DNA of 64,000 nt from Deltaproteobacteria bacterium (GTDB taxonomy: Bacteria; Myxococcota_A; Polyangia; JACPQR01), in assembly GCA_016190375.1 (NCBI GenBank), contig JACPQR010000117.1:25394-89393 (forward strand), in the 5' to 3' direction. The number at the start of each line of letters is the position of its first letter. Within the stretch, counting starts at the first letter, position 1. Under the pieces are notes generated by a model. That model was not told the origin of the DNA, made no database searches, and was given only the letters and a program-made list of their open reading frames with translations. Shown here piece after piece: positions 24,582 to 32,021 of the stretch. The translations under genes were made by a program, and so were the position numbers.

Positions 24582-24815
24582 ATGCGCGCGTGGCGATGGC
24601 GAGGGCGATGGATGCCCTTCGCGGCCCTGCTGGTCACAGCGTTGCTGGTCCTCGCGGGCGCGTGCGGCTCCTCCGATGAGGGCACGCCTCTCGGAGACGA
24701 ATGCGAGCTGATCGCCGATTGCAACGCGGGCCAGACGTGCGGGGACCTCGTCGCCTGCGTGCACGGCTACTGCCTGCGCGACGAGCCGTCCGTCCACAAG
24801 CCCTGCGGCAACTGA
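24582..24815 (+). CDS. small Cys-rich lipoprotein
   Basis: 77 residues from ATG 24582. A basic N-terminus and hydrophobic core lead to lipobox LAGAC (Cys at residue 28). The ~50-residue mature part has six further Cys (CELIADCNAGQTCGDLVACV, GYCLRD, KPCGN), probably three disulfides, resembling small EGF/dickkopf-like knots. A TATGCT hexamer (24569-24574) ends exactly 7 bases before this ATG and there is no ribosome site, so I prefer it to the ATG four codons upstream (24570), which would overlap the -10. Function unknown. Confidence 0.65.
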   Translation: MRAWRWRGRWMPFAALLVTALLVLAGACGSSDEGTPLGDECELIADCNAGQTCGDLVACVHGYCLRDEPSVHKPCGN

Positions 24816-24830
24816 CGGACCGCTGGTCCC

Positions 24831-25484
24831 CTAGAAATCCCCGAAAAGCTCGGTCAGCCGCGAGTCGAGAGCCACGGAGATCTTGTACAAGGACGAGATC
24901 GACGCGCTCGATTCGGCGCGCTCGATCTGCGACAGGAGGCTCACCGACAGCCCGGTACGCCTGGCCATCTGCTTGAGCGTCAAGGCCCGCTGCTTGCGAA
25001 GCGTCCGGATCGTCTCCCCGATCACGCGGTGGAGCTGCTCCTCGGGGTTGCGAACGAGCCCCTTCTTGCGGGAGACCCGCTCGATGACCTCACGGAACTC
25101 GTCGATGCTGAATGGCTTCTTGATGTAGTCGACGACGTCGAGCTTCATCGACTCCACCGCCGTCTCGAGCGAGGGGTAGCCGGTGAAGATCACGATGGCG
25201 ACGTCGGAGTCGACCTTTCTTATCCGCTTGAGGACCTCGATGCCGTCGAGCTTGGGCATCATGAGATCCAGGATGATCATGTGGTACCCGCCCGTTCTCA
25301 CCTCGTCGACGACGCTGGCGGGATCCGACAGCGTCTTGACGTCGTAGCCGTCCTTCGTGAGGAAGGTCTCCATGTACTCGCAGATGGCCTTGTCGTCATC
25401 GACGATCAGGATCTTCACCTTCTGCTCGTGCCTGGAGACGGGGGGCTGGGGTTCCGTGACCTTGCTCGCGACGACCTCGTTCAT
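24831..25484 (-). CDS. receiver domain fused to XRE DNA-binding domain
   Basis: A 217-residue response regulator. Residues about 24-140 are a CheY-like receiver: acidic pocket VDDD, phospho-acceptor Asp in [11 protein letters not shown], the switch Thr in IFTGYPS and the Lys in IKKPFS. After a helical linker, residues about 155-217 form an XRE/HTH_3 domain ([40 protein letters not shown]). Receiver outputs are normally winged-helix, NarL-type or Fis; an XRE output is uncommon. No histidine kinase is adjacent. The gene begins 22 bases after the 3' end of tRNA-Pro on the same strand and could be read through from the tRNA promoter. Confidence 0.9.
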   Translation of the reverse strand: MNEVVASKVTEPQPPVSRHEQKVKILIVDDDKAICEYMETFLTKDGYDVKTLSDPASVVDEVRTGGYHMIILDLMMPKLDGIEVLKRIRKVDSDVAIVIFTGYPSLETAVESMKLDVVDYIKKPFSIDEFREVIERVSRKKGLVRNPEEQLHRVIGETIRTLRKQRALTLKQMARRTGLSVSLLSQIERAESSASISSLYKISVALDSRLTELFGDF

Positions 25485-25506
25485 TGTCGTGACTCCTCGT
25501 CCTGAC

Positions 25507-25583
<77 letters not shown>

Positions 25584-25649
25584 AGTTGCTTCCAATGTCG
25601 CTGAAAGCGACCTTAAGTAATTTGCCAGAGGGTCGCTGTCAAGGCTCGA

Positions 25650-26939
25650 TCAGTGAAGTCGCGAATCTTCCAGGGTGGCAATGAAAAATCCATCGGTGTC
25701 GTCCCGGTGCGGCCACAGCGTCCTCTCCGAGACGAGGCGCAGGGAAGCCGGCGCCCGCCGCACGACGCCCGGGCCCTCTTCCTCCGTGATCGAGCAGACG
25801 CTGTACACGAGGACGCCCCCAGGCTCGAGCAGGGGCGCGACCTTCTGGAGGAGCACCGCCTGCACGTCGGCCATCCGCAGGACGTCGGCCCGGGATCGGC
25901 GCCAGCGGATGTCGGGTCTGCGCCGCACGACTCCCGTCCCCGAGCAGGGCGCGTCGAGCAGGATGAGGTCGTAGCCAGGCACCAGGCCGGCTGTCCCGAC
26001 CTCCAGGTCGACGGCGATCGCCCGCGCCGGCGGCAGGCCCAGCCTGGCGAAGTCGGCGGCGAGGCGCTCGAGCTTCTGCGGCGATCGATCGGCCGCCTCG
26101 ATCGCCGATCCCGGCTCGAGGGCCTCCGCGAGGGCGGCCGTCTTGCCGCCCCTTCCCGCGCAGGCGTCGAGCGCTCGCACGCCCTTCTTGTGGCAGACCG
26201 ACTCGACGCAGAGGGCGACCACGATCTGGGCGCCTTCGTCCTGAACGGAGTACCAGCCCAGCCGGTGAGCCTCGTTGGCCGCAGGGTCGCCGAGCCCCTC
26301 GACCCTCAGGCAGGTCGAGACGTGCCGGCCGTGCGAGACGGAAACGCCGGGCGCCTTTTCGGTCAGGAGCTCGGCGACGGCGTCGGGCGTGGCACGCCGC
26401 ACGTTGACCCTCAGGCACGTGGGCGGAGGGCTGTTGTTCACCGCGAGCGCCAGATCGACCTCGTCGGCTGGGAGCCTGCGGCCCAGGACGTCGACGAGCC
26501 AGGCCGGATGGCTGAGCCCGAGGTCACGCGCCAGCGCCAGAGCTCCGTGCTCGCCGCGTTCGAGCGCCCTCAGCACGCCGCTCGCGAATCCCGCCATCCG
26601 GTCGCCCCTCGCTGCCCGTACCTGGTCGACCGCCGCGGAGATCGCCGCGGCCGGCGGCACGCGGTCGAGGTGCGCGATCTGGTAGGCGGCGATCCGCAGG
26701 GCAGAGAGCACAGATGAATCGAGTCGCCGGATGCCGCGCGGCGCGCACGCGGCGATCGCGGCATCGAGCGCCCCGCGCCAGCGCAGGACGCCCATCGTCA
26801 GCTCGGTCGCGAGCCCGCGATCGCGCGGATCGAGCGAGGGATCGCGCGAGAAGGCCGACGCGAGCGCTGCGCTCGCGAACGCCCCGTCCCGCTCGACACG
26901 CCCGAGCGCCCAGAGCGCGATGTCCCGGGCCGACGGCAC
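25650..26939 (-). CDS. rsmB: 16S rRNA cytosine-C5 methyltransferase RsmB
   Basis: SAM-dependent enzyme making m5C967 in 16S rRNA. 429 residues from GTG 26939, typical length. The N-terminal NusB-like RNA-binding domain spans about 1-135 (ARDIALWALGRVERDGAFAS, LDPRDRGLATELTMGVLRW). The C-terminal Rossmann methyltransferase has the SAM loop DACAGRGGKTAALAE, motif IV with the releasing Cys (DAPCSGTGVVRRRPDIRW) and motif VI with the catalytic Cys (VYSVCSITEEE). It starts 7 bases after the rseP stop on the same strand, so the two are an operon. Confidence 0.93.
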   Translation of the reverse strand: MPSARDIALWALGRVERDGAFASAALASAFSRDPSLDPRDRGLATELTMGVLRWRGALDAAIAACAPRGIRRLDSSVLSALRIAAYQIAHLDRVPPAAAISAAVDQVRAARGDRMAGFASGVLRALERGEHGALALARDLGLSHPAWLVDVLGRRLPADEVDLALAVNNSPPPTCLRVNVRRATPDAVAELLTEKAPGVSVSHGRHVSTCLRVEGLGDPAANEAHRLGWYSVQDEGAQIVVALCVESVCHKKGVRALDACAGRGGKTAALAEALEPGSAIEAADRSPQKLERLAADFARLGLPPARAIAVDLEVGTAGLVPGYDLILLDAPCSGTGVVRRRPDIRWRRSRADVLRMADVQAVLLQKVAPLLEPGGVLVYSVCSITEEEGPGVVRRAPASLRLVSERTLWPHRDDTDGFFIATLEDSRLH

Positions 26940-26946
26940 GCTGGCC

Positions 26947-28620
26947 TCACCCGCCGAGGTCGGAGAAGAAGCCGGAGATCGAGTCCCAGTAGCGTTCGAT
27001 GTCGTTCTTGAACGCAAACACCATCAACAGGACGAGCATCGACAGCCCCACCATCGAGGCGATCTCTCTCGTGCGCAGCGACACCGGGCGGCGGGTCAAC
27101 GACTCGACGGCGATGAACAGGAGGTGGCCTCCGTCGAGCACCGGGATCGGGAGCAGGTTGAGGATCCCCAGGTTGATGCTGATCAGCGCCATCACGAAGA
27201 GGAAGTCCAGCGCGCCCCGCTCCGCGGCCTGGCCGGCGATGTCGTACAGCATCATGGGGCCTCCGACCGTCTTGAACGACAGCCGTCCCTGCGCCATGCG
27301 GAGCAGCCCCGTGAGCATGAAGTGGATCACCTCGCCCGTCTGGTGGAAGGCGTTCCGGGCCGCGAATGCCAGCCGATCCTCGTTGGGCACCGGATCGTCC
27401 ATGCGGGTCGGGATCCAGTTCGCGGTGTGGAAGACGTACTTGCGCACCTCCCGCCCGGCCTCCTCGTCGTAGCGGCTCTCGCGGTGCATCTTGAAGCTGC
27501 CCTCGAGCGGCCGGCCCGCCCTGGTGAACTCGACCCGGTGGGTTCGATCGCTCGAGGCCACCAGCCAGTCGGCGAGCTGCTCCCGCCAGAGCACGACCTT
27601 CTTGCCGTCCACCTCGTCGATCCGATCGCCACGGCGCAGGCCCATCCTGTACTCGGGCGAGCCGGGATCGATCGTCGCCACGTACATCTCGGCCAGCTCG
27701 AGGCCCACGGAGCGCGGGCCCTCGAGCGCGGGATCGGGGACGATCCTCGCCTCGCCGGGAGCCAGCGCCTCGATCGTGGCGAAGCCGAGGTTCACCGGCC
27801 GCCCGCGCAGGTAGCTCAGCCGGATCGGCTCGCCCCGAGTCCGCTCGAGCGTCCGCTCGAAGTCCGGCCAGTGGCGGATCGGACGCTCGTCCACCGACGT
27901 GACGAGGTCGAAGGTCTCGAGGCCCGCGGCGGCGGCGGGACCCCGAGGGTCGGCGATCCCGACGACCGCAGCGGGAGAGTAGGCCACGACTCCGATCCTC
28001 CCCACGCGCTCGGTGATGCCCAGCGCCTTGCGGTCGATCTGGGTCCGTGGCCTGACTCGGATGCGGCGGGGCGCATCCTCGCCCTCGCGCTCGACCTCGA
28101 GGACGAGCTCCCGCCCGATCCCCTCGCTGACGATCCGCTGCAGCTCGTCGAACGACGCGACGGGGGCGCCGTCGATCTCGCGGATGCGATCTCCCGGCTC
28201 GAGGCCCGCGGCGGCGGCGGGCATTCCGGGGATGACTCGCCCGACCGATGGAGCGGGCAGCTCGGAGTAGCTCAGAAAGACCACGAACAAGAGGAGCAGC
28301 GGGAAAGCGAGGTTCATCGCCGGGCCGGCGAAGACGATCACGAACCGCCTCCACAGCGGCTGCTGATGGAAGGCGCGCCCCTCGTCCTGGGGACCGACGA
28401 CCTCGTTCGGATCCTCGCCGAGCATCCGGACGAAGCCCCCCAGCGGAACCATCGCCACGACGTACTCGGTCTCCCCGCGCCGCACGGAGAGGAGCTTCGG
28501 GCCGAAGCCGAGCGAGAACTTCAGCACCTTCACCCGAAAGATCTTCGCCCAGGCGAAATGCCCGAGCTCGTGGACGAAGATGAGGACGCCCACGAGGACT
28601 ATGAAGTACACGAGCTGCAT
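26947..28620 (-). CDS. rseP: site-2 intramembrane metalloprotease RseP/RasP
   Basis: Membrane-embedded Zn protease that cleaves anti-sigma factors and signal peptides. 557 residues, about 100 more than E. coli RseP. The HExxH motif is HELGH (17-21) in the first membrane helix; the second active-site motif LDG is in ILNLLPIPVLDGGHLLF near the C-terminus. Between them are three PDZ-like domains rather than two, with cores RVIPGMPAAAAGLEPGDRI, IADPRGPAAAAGLETFDLV and IDPGSPEYRMGLRRGDRI. It is upstream of rsmB. No ispC (dxr), cdsA or bamA, its common neighbours elsewhere, are present here. Confidence 0.93.
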   Translation of the reverse strand: MQLVYFIVLVGVLIFVHELGHFAWAKIFRVKVLKFSLGFGPKLLSVRRGETEYVVAMVPLGGFVRMLGEDPNEVVGPQDEGRAFHQQPLWRRFVIVFAGPAMNLAFPLLLLFVVFLSYSELPAPSVGRVIPGMPAAAAGLEPGDRIREIDGAPVASFDELQRIVSEGIGRELVLEVEREGEDAPRRIRVRPRTQIDRKALGITERVGRIGVVAYSPAAVVGIADPRGPAAAAGLETFDLVTSVDERPIRHWPDFERTLERTRGEPIRLSYLRGRPVNLGFATIEALAPGEARIVPDPALEGPRSVGLELAEMYVATIDPGSPEYRMGLRRGDRIDEVDGKKVVLWREQLADWLVASSDRTHRVEFTRAGRPLEGSFKMHRESRYDEEAGREVRKYVFHTANWIPTRMDDPVPNEDRLAFAARNAFHQTGEVIHFMLTGLLRMAQGRLSFKTVGGPMMLYDIAGQAAERGALDFLFVMALISINLGILNLLPIPVLDGGHLLFIAVESLTRRPVSLRTREIASMVGLSMLVLLMVFAFKNDIERYWDSISGFFSDLGG

Positions 28621-28708
28621 CGAAGGACCGCTCGAGGGAGCCTAGCATGACGGCGGCTGACGGACGCTCACAGCCACGACGCGCGAGCTGATCCTGATCG
28701 CCGAAGAC

Positions 28709-29239
28709 CTAGCCGAATCCGCCCGACGCGCCCGTGGCGACGATCGCCACGATGTAGCCGATGGTCAGCAAGCAGTAGCAGGCGGACCCGATCACGCCGA
28801 TCCAGAAGCCGGCGGTCGCGATGCCCTTGCCCGCGGCGGGCGCCTCGCCTCGTTCGATGGCGTTCAGCTCCATCTTGCCGAGGATGACCGCCGGAATGCC
28901 CGCGAGCCAGCCGCACAGGACGAGGCCCACGATGCCCAGGACGAGAGCGGCGATCGCCCGCCCGGATGCCTGACCCGCGGGAGGCCCCGCCGGAGGCACG
29001 GCGAACCCGCCCCCGGCACCCGGAGGAGGAAACCCGCCCGGTGGTGGGCCGAAGGGACTTCCGCCTGCCGGCGGGGCCGAGCCGCCGGGCGGCGCGGCCG
29101 GTGGCGGCCAACCCGCGGGCGGAGGCGCTCCGCCCGGCGGGGACGCGGGTGGAGGAGGCCAGCCGCCCGGGGGTCCGCCGGAGCCGGGTGGTGCGGGAGG
29201 AGGCGGCCAGCCGCCAGGAGTGCTCAGATCCATCGTCAT
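28709..29239 (-). CDS. DUF4190-type membrane protein with Pro/Gly-rich tail
   Basis: About 176 residues. The N-terminal ~95 residues are an unstructured Gly/Pro/Trp/Ala-rich repeat (units like GGWPPPP and PPGGAPPPA). Two membrane helices follow (AIAALVLGIVGLVLCGWLAG and TAGFWIGVIGSACYCLLTIG...), with the GKMELNAIERGEAPAAGKG loop typical of DUF4190 proteins. Start choice lies among closely spaced ATGs at 29239 and 29233 and an upstream GTG at 29257. It is divergent from the TetR gene (72-base gap), so that regulator might control it. The function of the family is unknown. Confidence 0.75.
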   Translation of the reverse strand: MTMDLSTPGGWPPPPAPPGSGGPPGGWPPPPASPPGGAPPPAGWPPPAAPPGGSAPPAGGSPFGPPPGGFPPPGAGGGFAVPPAGPPAGQASGRAIAALVLGIVGLVLCGWLAGIPAVILGKMELNAIERGEAPAAGKGIATAGFWIGVIGSACYCLLTIGYIVAIVATGASGGFG

Positions 29240-29271
29240 CGTCACGAACGCTCTCACGAAAGCAGTTCGGT

Positions 29272-29300
29272 TTGCAACCGGGGGTGAGCTTCCGTATATG
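29272..29300 (+). promoter_or_regulatory. candidate sigma-70 promoter of the tetR unit
   Basis: TTGCAA (29272-29277), a 17-base spacer, and TATATG (29295-29300), 11 bases before the ATG at 29312. The predicted start of transcription falls within a few bases of the start codon. Being in the divergent gap, it could also be the target of the TetR protein itself. Confidence 0.5.
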
Positions 29301-29311
29301 CGTCAGAGAGG

Positions 29312-29944
29312 ATGCTGCGTTCCGAGAGACGAGAACAGATCATGAGCCACGCGCTCAGGCTGTTCGCCGAGCGCGGCTACCACCACACGCAGATCGCCGA
29401 CATCATCGAGGCGGCGGGGATCGCGCGGGGGACCTTCTATCTCTACTTCGACAGCAAGAGGGCGATCTTCGCCGAGCTCCTCGACGGGCTCTTCGCCACC
29501 TTCGAGAACACCATCCGGCCGATCGACACGACCGCAGGCGCGCCGCCGGTGGGCGAGCAAACGCGCGCCAACGTCGTCCGTGTGATCGACACGATGGTCT
29601 CGAATCGAGACCTCGTCCGGATCCTGATGCGCGCGGCCGTCGGCCTCGACCCCGAGTTCGACGGGAAGGTCGCCGACTTCTACCGGAAGATCCTCTCCGT
29701 GATCCGCGGCTCGATCGAGGCGGGCATCCAGATGGGCCTCGTGCGGCCCCGCGACGCCGCGGTGGCCGCGATGATCGTCCTCGGGGGCCTCAAGGAGATC
29801 GCGTACCACTACCTCGTCGCCGGCGATCAGCCGCCGTCCTCCGAGGTCGTCGCTGCCGAGTTCCTCGCCGTCGTCGCTTCGGGGCTCCTGAGAGAGGGCC
29901 AGTCGGATCAGCTGCGGTTGCTCGCGGGTGGAGCCGCGAGCTGA
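29312..29944 (+). CDS. TetR/AcrR-family transcriptional regulator
   Basis: 210-residue one-component regulator. The N-terminal HTH occupies about residues 5-50 (REQIMSHALRLFAERGYHHT, QIADIIEAAGIARGTFYLYF, DSKRAIFAELLD), the canonical TetR signature. The C-terminal ligand domain is all-helical with a C-terminal dimer helix (LLREGQSDQLRLL). Its stop codon overlaps the ATG of the next gene (TGATG), so the downstream membrane protein is translated with it. Likely targets are its own unit and the divergent DUF4190 gene; the ligand is unknown. Confidence 0.9.
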   Translation: MLRSERREQIMSHALRLFAERGYHHTQIADIIEAAGIARGTFYLYFDSKRAIFAELLDGLFATFENTIRPIDTTAGAPPVGEQTRANVVRVIDTMVSNRDLVRILMRAAVGLDPEFDGKVADFYRKILSVIRGSIEAGIQMGLVRPRDAAVAAMIVLGGLKEIAYHYLVAGDQPPSSEVVAAEFLAVVASGLLREGQSDQLRLLAGGAAS

Positions 29945-30375
29945 TGCTCGAGTGGACGGTGCACCCCGCGGCACGGCGCAAGCCCGCGGCGGTCGGGGCG
30001 ATGGCGATCGTCACCTTGACCGCCGTGGCGGCCGCGGAGGTCGGGCGAGGCGTGGCCTGGGGCGTGGTCGCAGCCGGGTTCCTCGTGCTCTGCATCAGCG
30101 CCTTCCTCTTCCCGACGCGCTACAGGCTCGATGACGGCGGCATCGAGATCAGACATCTCGGTGGCGTGCGCAGGCGGTCGTGGAAGGACGTCAGGCGCGT
30201 CGAGCTGGTCTCGGGAGGAGTCGCGGGGTCCCCGGCGAGCGCAGCTCGCTGGGGTTCAGTGATGCTCTCGCCCTACCTCCGGCCGACGCTTCGCGACCGG
30301 GTGCGCGCCGTCGTGCTTCGCTTCGAGGGAGATCCTGCCGAGATCCTCGCGTTCGTGGAGGCTCACCGTGGCTGA
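29944..30375 (+). CDS. membrane protein with PH-like cytoplasmic domain
   Basis: 143 residues. Two membrane helices near the N-terminus (about 18-36, VGAMAIVTLTAVAAAEVGRG, and about 40-58, VAAGFLVLCISAFLF) precede a beta-rich segment (FPTRYRLDDGGIEIRHLGGVRRRSWKD... AVVLRFEGDPAEILAFVEAH) that has the shape of bacterial PH-like (DUF304-type) domains. This fold call is from pattern only. It is coupled to tetR upstream (1-base overlap) and overlaps the next gene by 8 bases. Confidence 0.65.
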   Translation: MLEWTVHPAARRKPAAVGAMAIVTLTAVAAAEVGRGVAWGVVAAGFLVLCISAFLFPTRYRLDDGGIEIRHLGGVRRRSWKDVRRVELVSGGVAGSPASAARWGSVMLSPYLRPTLRDRVRAVVLRFEGDPAEILAFVEAHRG

Positions 30376-30640
30376 CCTGTCGCCCGCGGACCGCGCTCTC
30401 CTCGACCGGATCGCCCGCAAGGTCGTGGACAAGGGCATGTCGGCGCCCGCGATCTTCTTCCTCGAGAGCATCAAGCCGCTCAACTTCGTCGCGAGTCAGG
30501 CCATGATCTTCTTCGGTCCCATCCTGACCTCCATCTTCTCTCGTTCCGACTACGACCGGCTCGCCACCATCCTCGAGGACCGCGGGAGCATCGAGGAGCT
30601 CCTCACCCGCATCGAGGCCCTCGAGGCCGGCGAGAGCTGA
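30368..30640 (+). CDS. small helical hypothetical protein
   Basis: 90 residues from GTG 30368, overlapping the preceding gene by 8 bases. Seen: an N-terminal amphipathic helix (SPADRALLDRIARKVVDKGM), a hydrophobic stretch (AIFFLESIKPLNFVASQAMIFFGPIL) too interrupted to be a clear membrane span, and an acidic C-terminal helix (DYDRLATILEDRGSIEELLTRIEALE). The hydrophobic part suggests peripheral membrane association. Third gene of the tetR-led unit. No function can be named. Confidence 0.65.
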   Translation: MADLSPADRALLDRIARKVVDKGMSAPAIFFLESIKPLNFVASQAMIFFGPILTSIFSRSDYDRLATILEDRGSIEELLTRIEALEAGES

Positions 30641-30675
30641 CCACGAGCCGGCGGCTGACGGCCAAAGGCTTTCCC

Positions 30676-30705
30676 TTGAATAAACTGCCCCTGCCGGCGT
30701 AAGTA
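30676..30705 (+). promoter_or_regulatory. candidate sigma-70 promoter of the secreted repeat protein
   Basis: TTGAAT (30676-30681), 18-base spacer, TAAGTA (30700-30705). About 35 bases of leader follow, including GGGGAG shortly before the ATG at 30744, so this gene has an ordinary leader with a ribosome site, unlike several neighbours. Confidence 0.45.
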
Positions 30706-30743
30706 GGTGTTCCAGGCAATCCACCGAAGGAAGGGGAGAATCC

Positions 30744-31946
30744 ATGCGCTTTCGTGGTCCTTGGGCCGCCCTTGCGGCCATCTGCCTCGTGACGGGCGCC
30801 TCGGCCACGAGCCAGGCGCAGACGAACATCGATTTTCTTGTCTCTCAGCTCAACCAGCGCGCCACCCAGTTCGCCTCGGGGATGACCCTCTTCGGCCCCA
30901 TCCAGACCGGCCGGCTGAGGACCAGGGGAAAGAAGAACTTCAACTTCGTCCTGACCGCGGGCCAGTGCTACCGAATCATCGGCGTCGGGGACGCGAACGT
31001 CACCGACCTCGACATCTTCCTGAGGGTGCGGAGCTCGACGGTCGCCCAGGATACGGCGACCGACAACTATCCGGTCGTCTCCTACTGCCCGCCGGCGACC
31101 ACCCGCGTCCAGGTGCGCGTGTCGATGTACGCGGGAGGCGGGGAGTTCGCGCTCGGCGTCTTCAGCGGGTCCGGCGCGGGCGGCGGCGTGGTCGCGCCCG
31201 GGCCGATCGTCGACACGAACGCGGTCGCCGCGCGCCTCTCGAACGTGGCCCGTTCCAACGCCGCGGGTTACGTCGGCATCGGCGCCCCGATCGTGGGCTC
31301 GCTCATGCAGAACGCCTCCCAGACGGTCAACGTCTCGCTGGTCCAGGGCGTCTGCTACAAGTTCATCGGAGTCGGCGGCGCCGGCGTGCAGGACCTCGAC
31401 CTGCACATCATGGTGGGCGGAGCGCGCGTCGCCCAGGACACCGCGACCGACGACTTCCCCATCGCGTCCTACTGCGCGCCCACCCACACGATCGCGCAGG
31501 TCCAGGTCTTCATGTATCGCGGCGCCGGCCAGTTCGCCTATCAGACCTTCCAGTCCGGCCACGCGGGACCGCAGGCGATCGTCCCGCTCGTCCAGGGAAA
31601 CGACTACATCGCCAACCGGATGAGGCAGATCCAGCAGCAGTACGCGCAGGGCCGCAACCCCGTCAGCCCGCTGATGCGCGGGTCCCTCCAGACGAGCGGC
31701 ACCCAGGACTTCTCCGTCACCCTGCAGTCCGGCCACTGCTACACCGTGGTCGGCGTGGGTGACCCGTCCGTCACGGACCTCGACATGTTCCTCTTCGACG
31801 GAGCGGGCACGCAGGTCGCCCAGGACCAGGCGACGGACAACTTCCCGATCGTCCAGTCCTGCCCCAGCGTGCCGGGGAACTTCCGCGTGCAGGTCAAGAT
31901 GTACTCCGGGTACGGCAACTTCGGCCTGCAGATCTTCGGCAACTAG
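30744..31946 (+). CDS. secreted protein with three PPC-like repeats
   Basis: 400 residues. A Sec signal peptide ends near residue 26 (ATSQAQ). The mature protein is three repeats of about 128 residues. Each has a core 'L-x2-G-x-C-Y-x-(I/V/F)-(I/V)-G-V-G', then DLD, then VAQDxATDxFPI, a second Cys (SYC or SC), and a final VQVxMYxGxGxF strand pattern. The cores lie near residues 74, 202 and 330. The two Cys per repeat probably pair. The pattern resembles bacterial pre-peptidase C-terminal (PPC) beta-sandwich domains (inference). No catalytic domain, lipobox or sorting signal is present, so it is probably a secreted or periplasmic binding protein. Not obviously linked to neighbours. Confidence 0.75.
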   Translation: MRFRGPWAALAAICLVTGASATSQAQTNIDFLVSQLNQRATQFASGMTLFGPIQTGRLRTRGKKNFNFVLTAGQCYRIIGVGDANVTDLDIFLRVRSSTVAQDTATDNYPVVSYCPPATTRVQVRVSMYAGGGEFALGVFSGSGAGGGVVAPGPIVDTNAVAARLSNVARSNAAGYVGIGAPIVGSLMQNASQTVNVSLVQGVCYKFIGVGGAGVQDLDLHIMVGGARVAQDTATDDFPIASYCAPTHTIAQVQVFMYRGAGQFAYQTFQSGHAGPQAIVPLVQGNDYIANRMRQIQQQYAQGRNPVSPLMRGSLQTSGTQDFSVTLQSGHCYTVVGVGDPSVTDLDMFLFDGAGTQVAQDQATDNFPIVQSCPSVPGNFRVQVKMYSGYGNFGLQIFGN

Positions 31947-31981
31947 CCCCTCGTATTTCGGTCCCACCTGGCCAAATTCCC

Positions 31982-32011
31982 TTGGCGCCCGGGTGCGCCG
32001 GCGGGTAGAAC
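31982..32011 (+). promoter_or_regulatory. candidate promoter of the mutL-like operon
   Basis: TTGGCG (31982-31987), 18-base spacer, TAGAAC (32006-32011), ending 10 bases before the GTG at 32022. No Shine-Dalgarno sequence lies between, so the first message of the six-gene cluster may be leaderless or nearly so. Confidence 0.45.
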
Positions 32012-32021
32012 CTGCCCTCCC

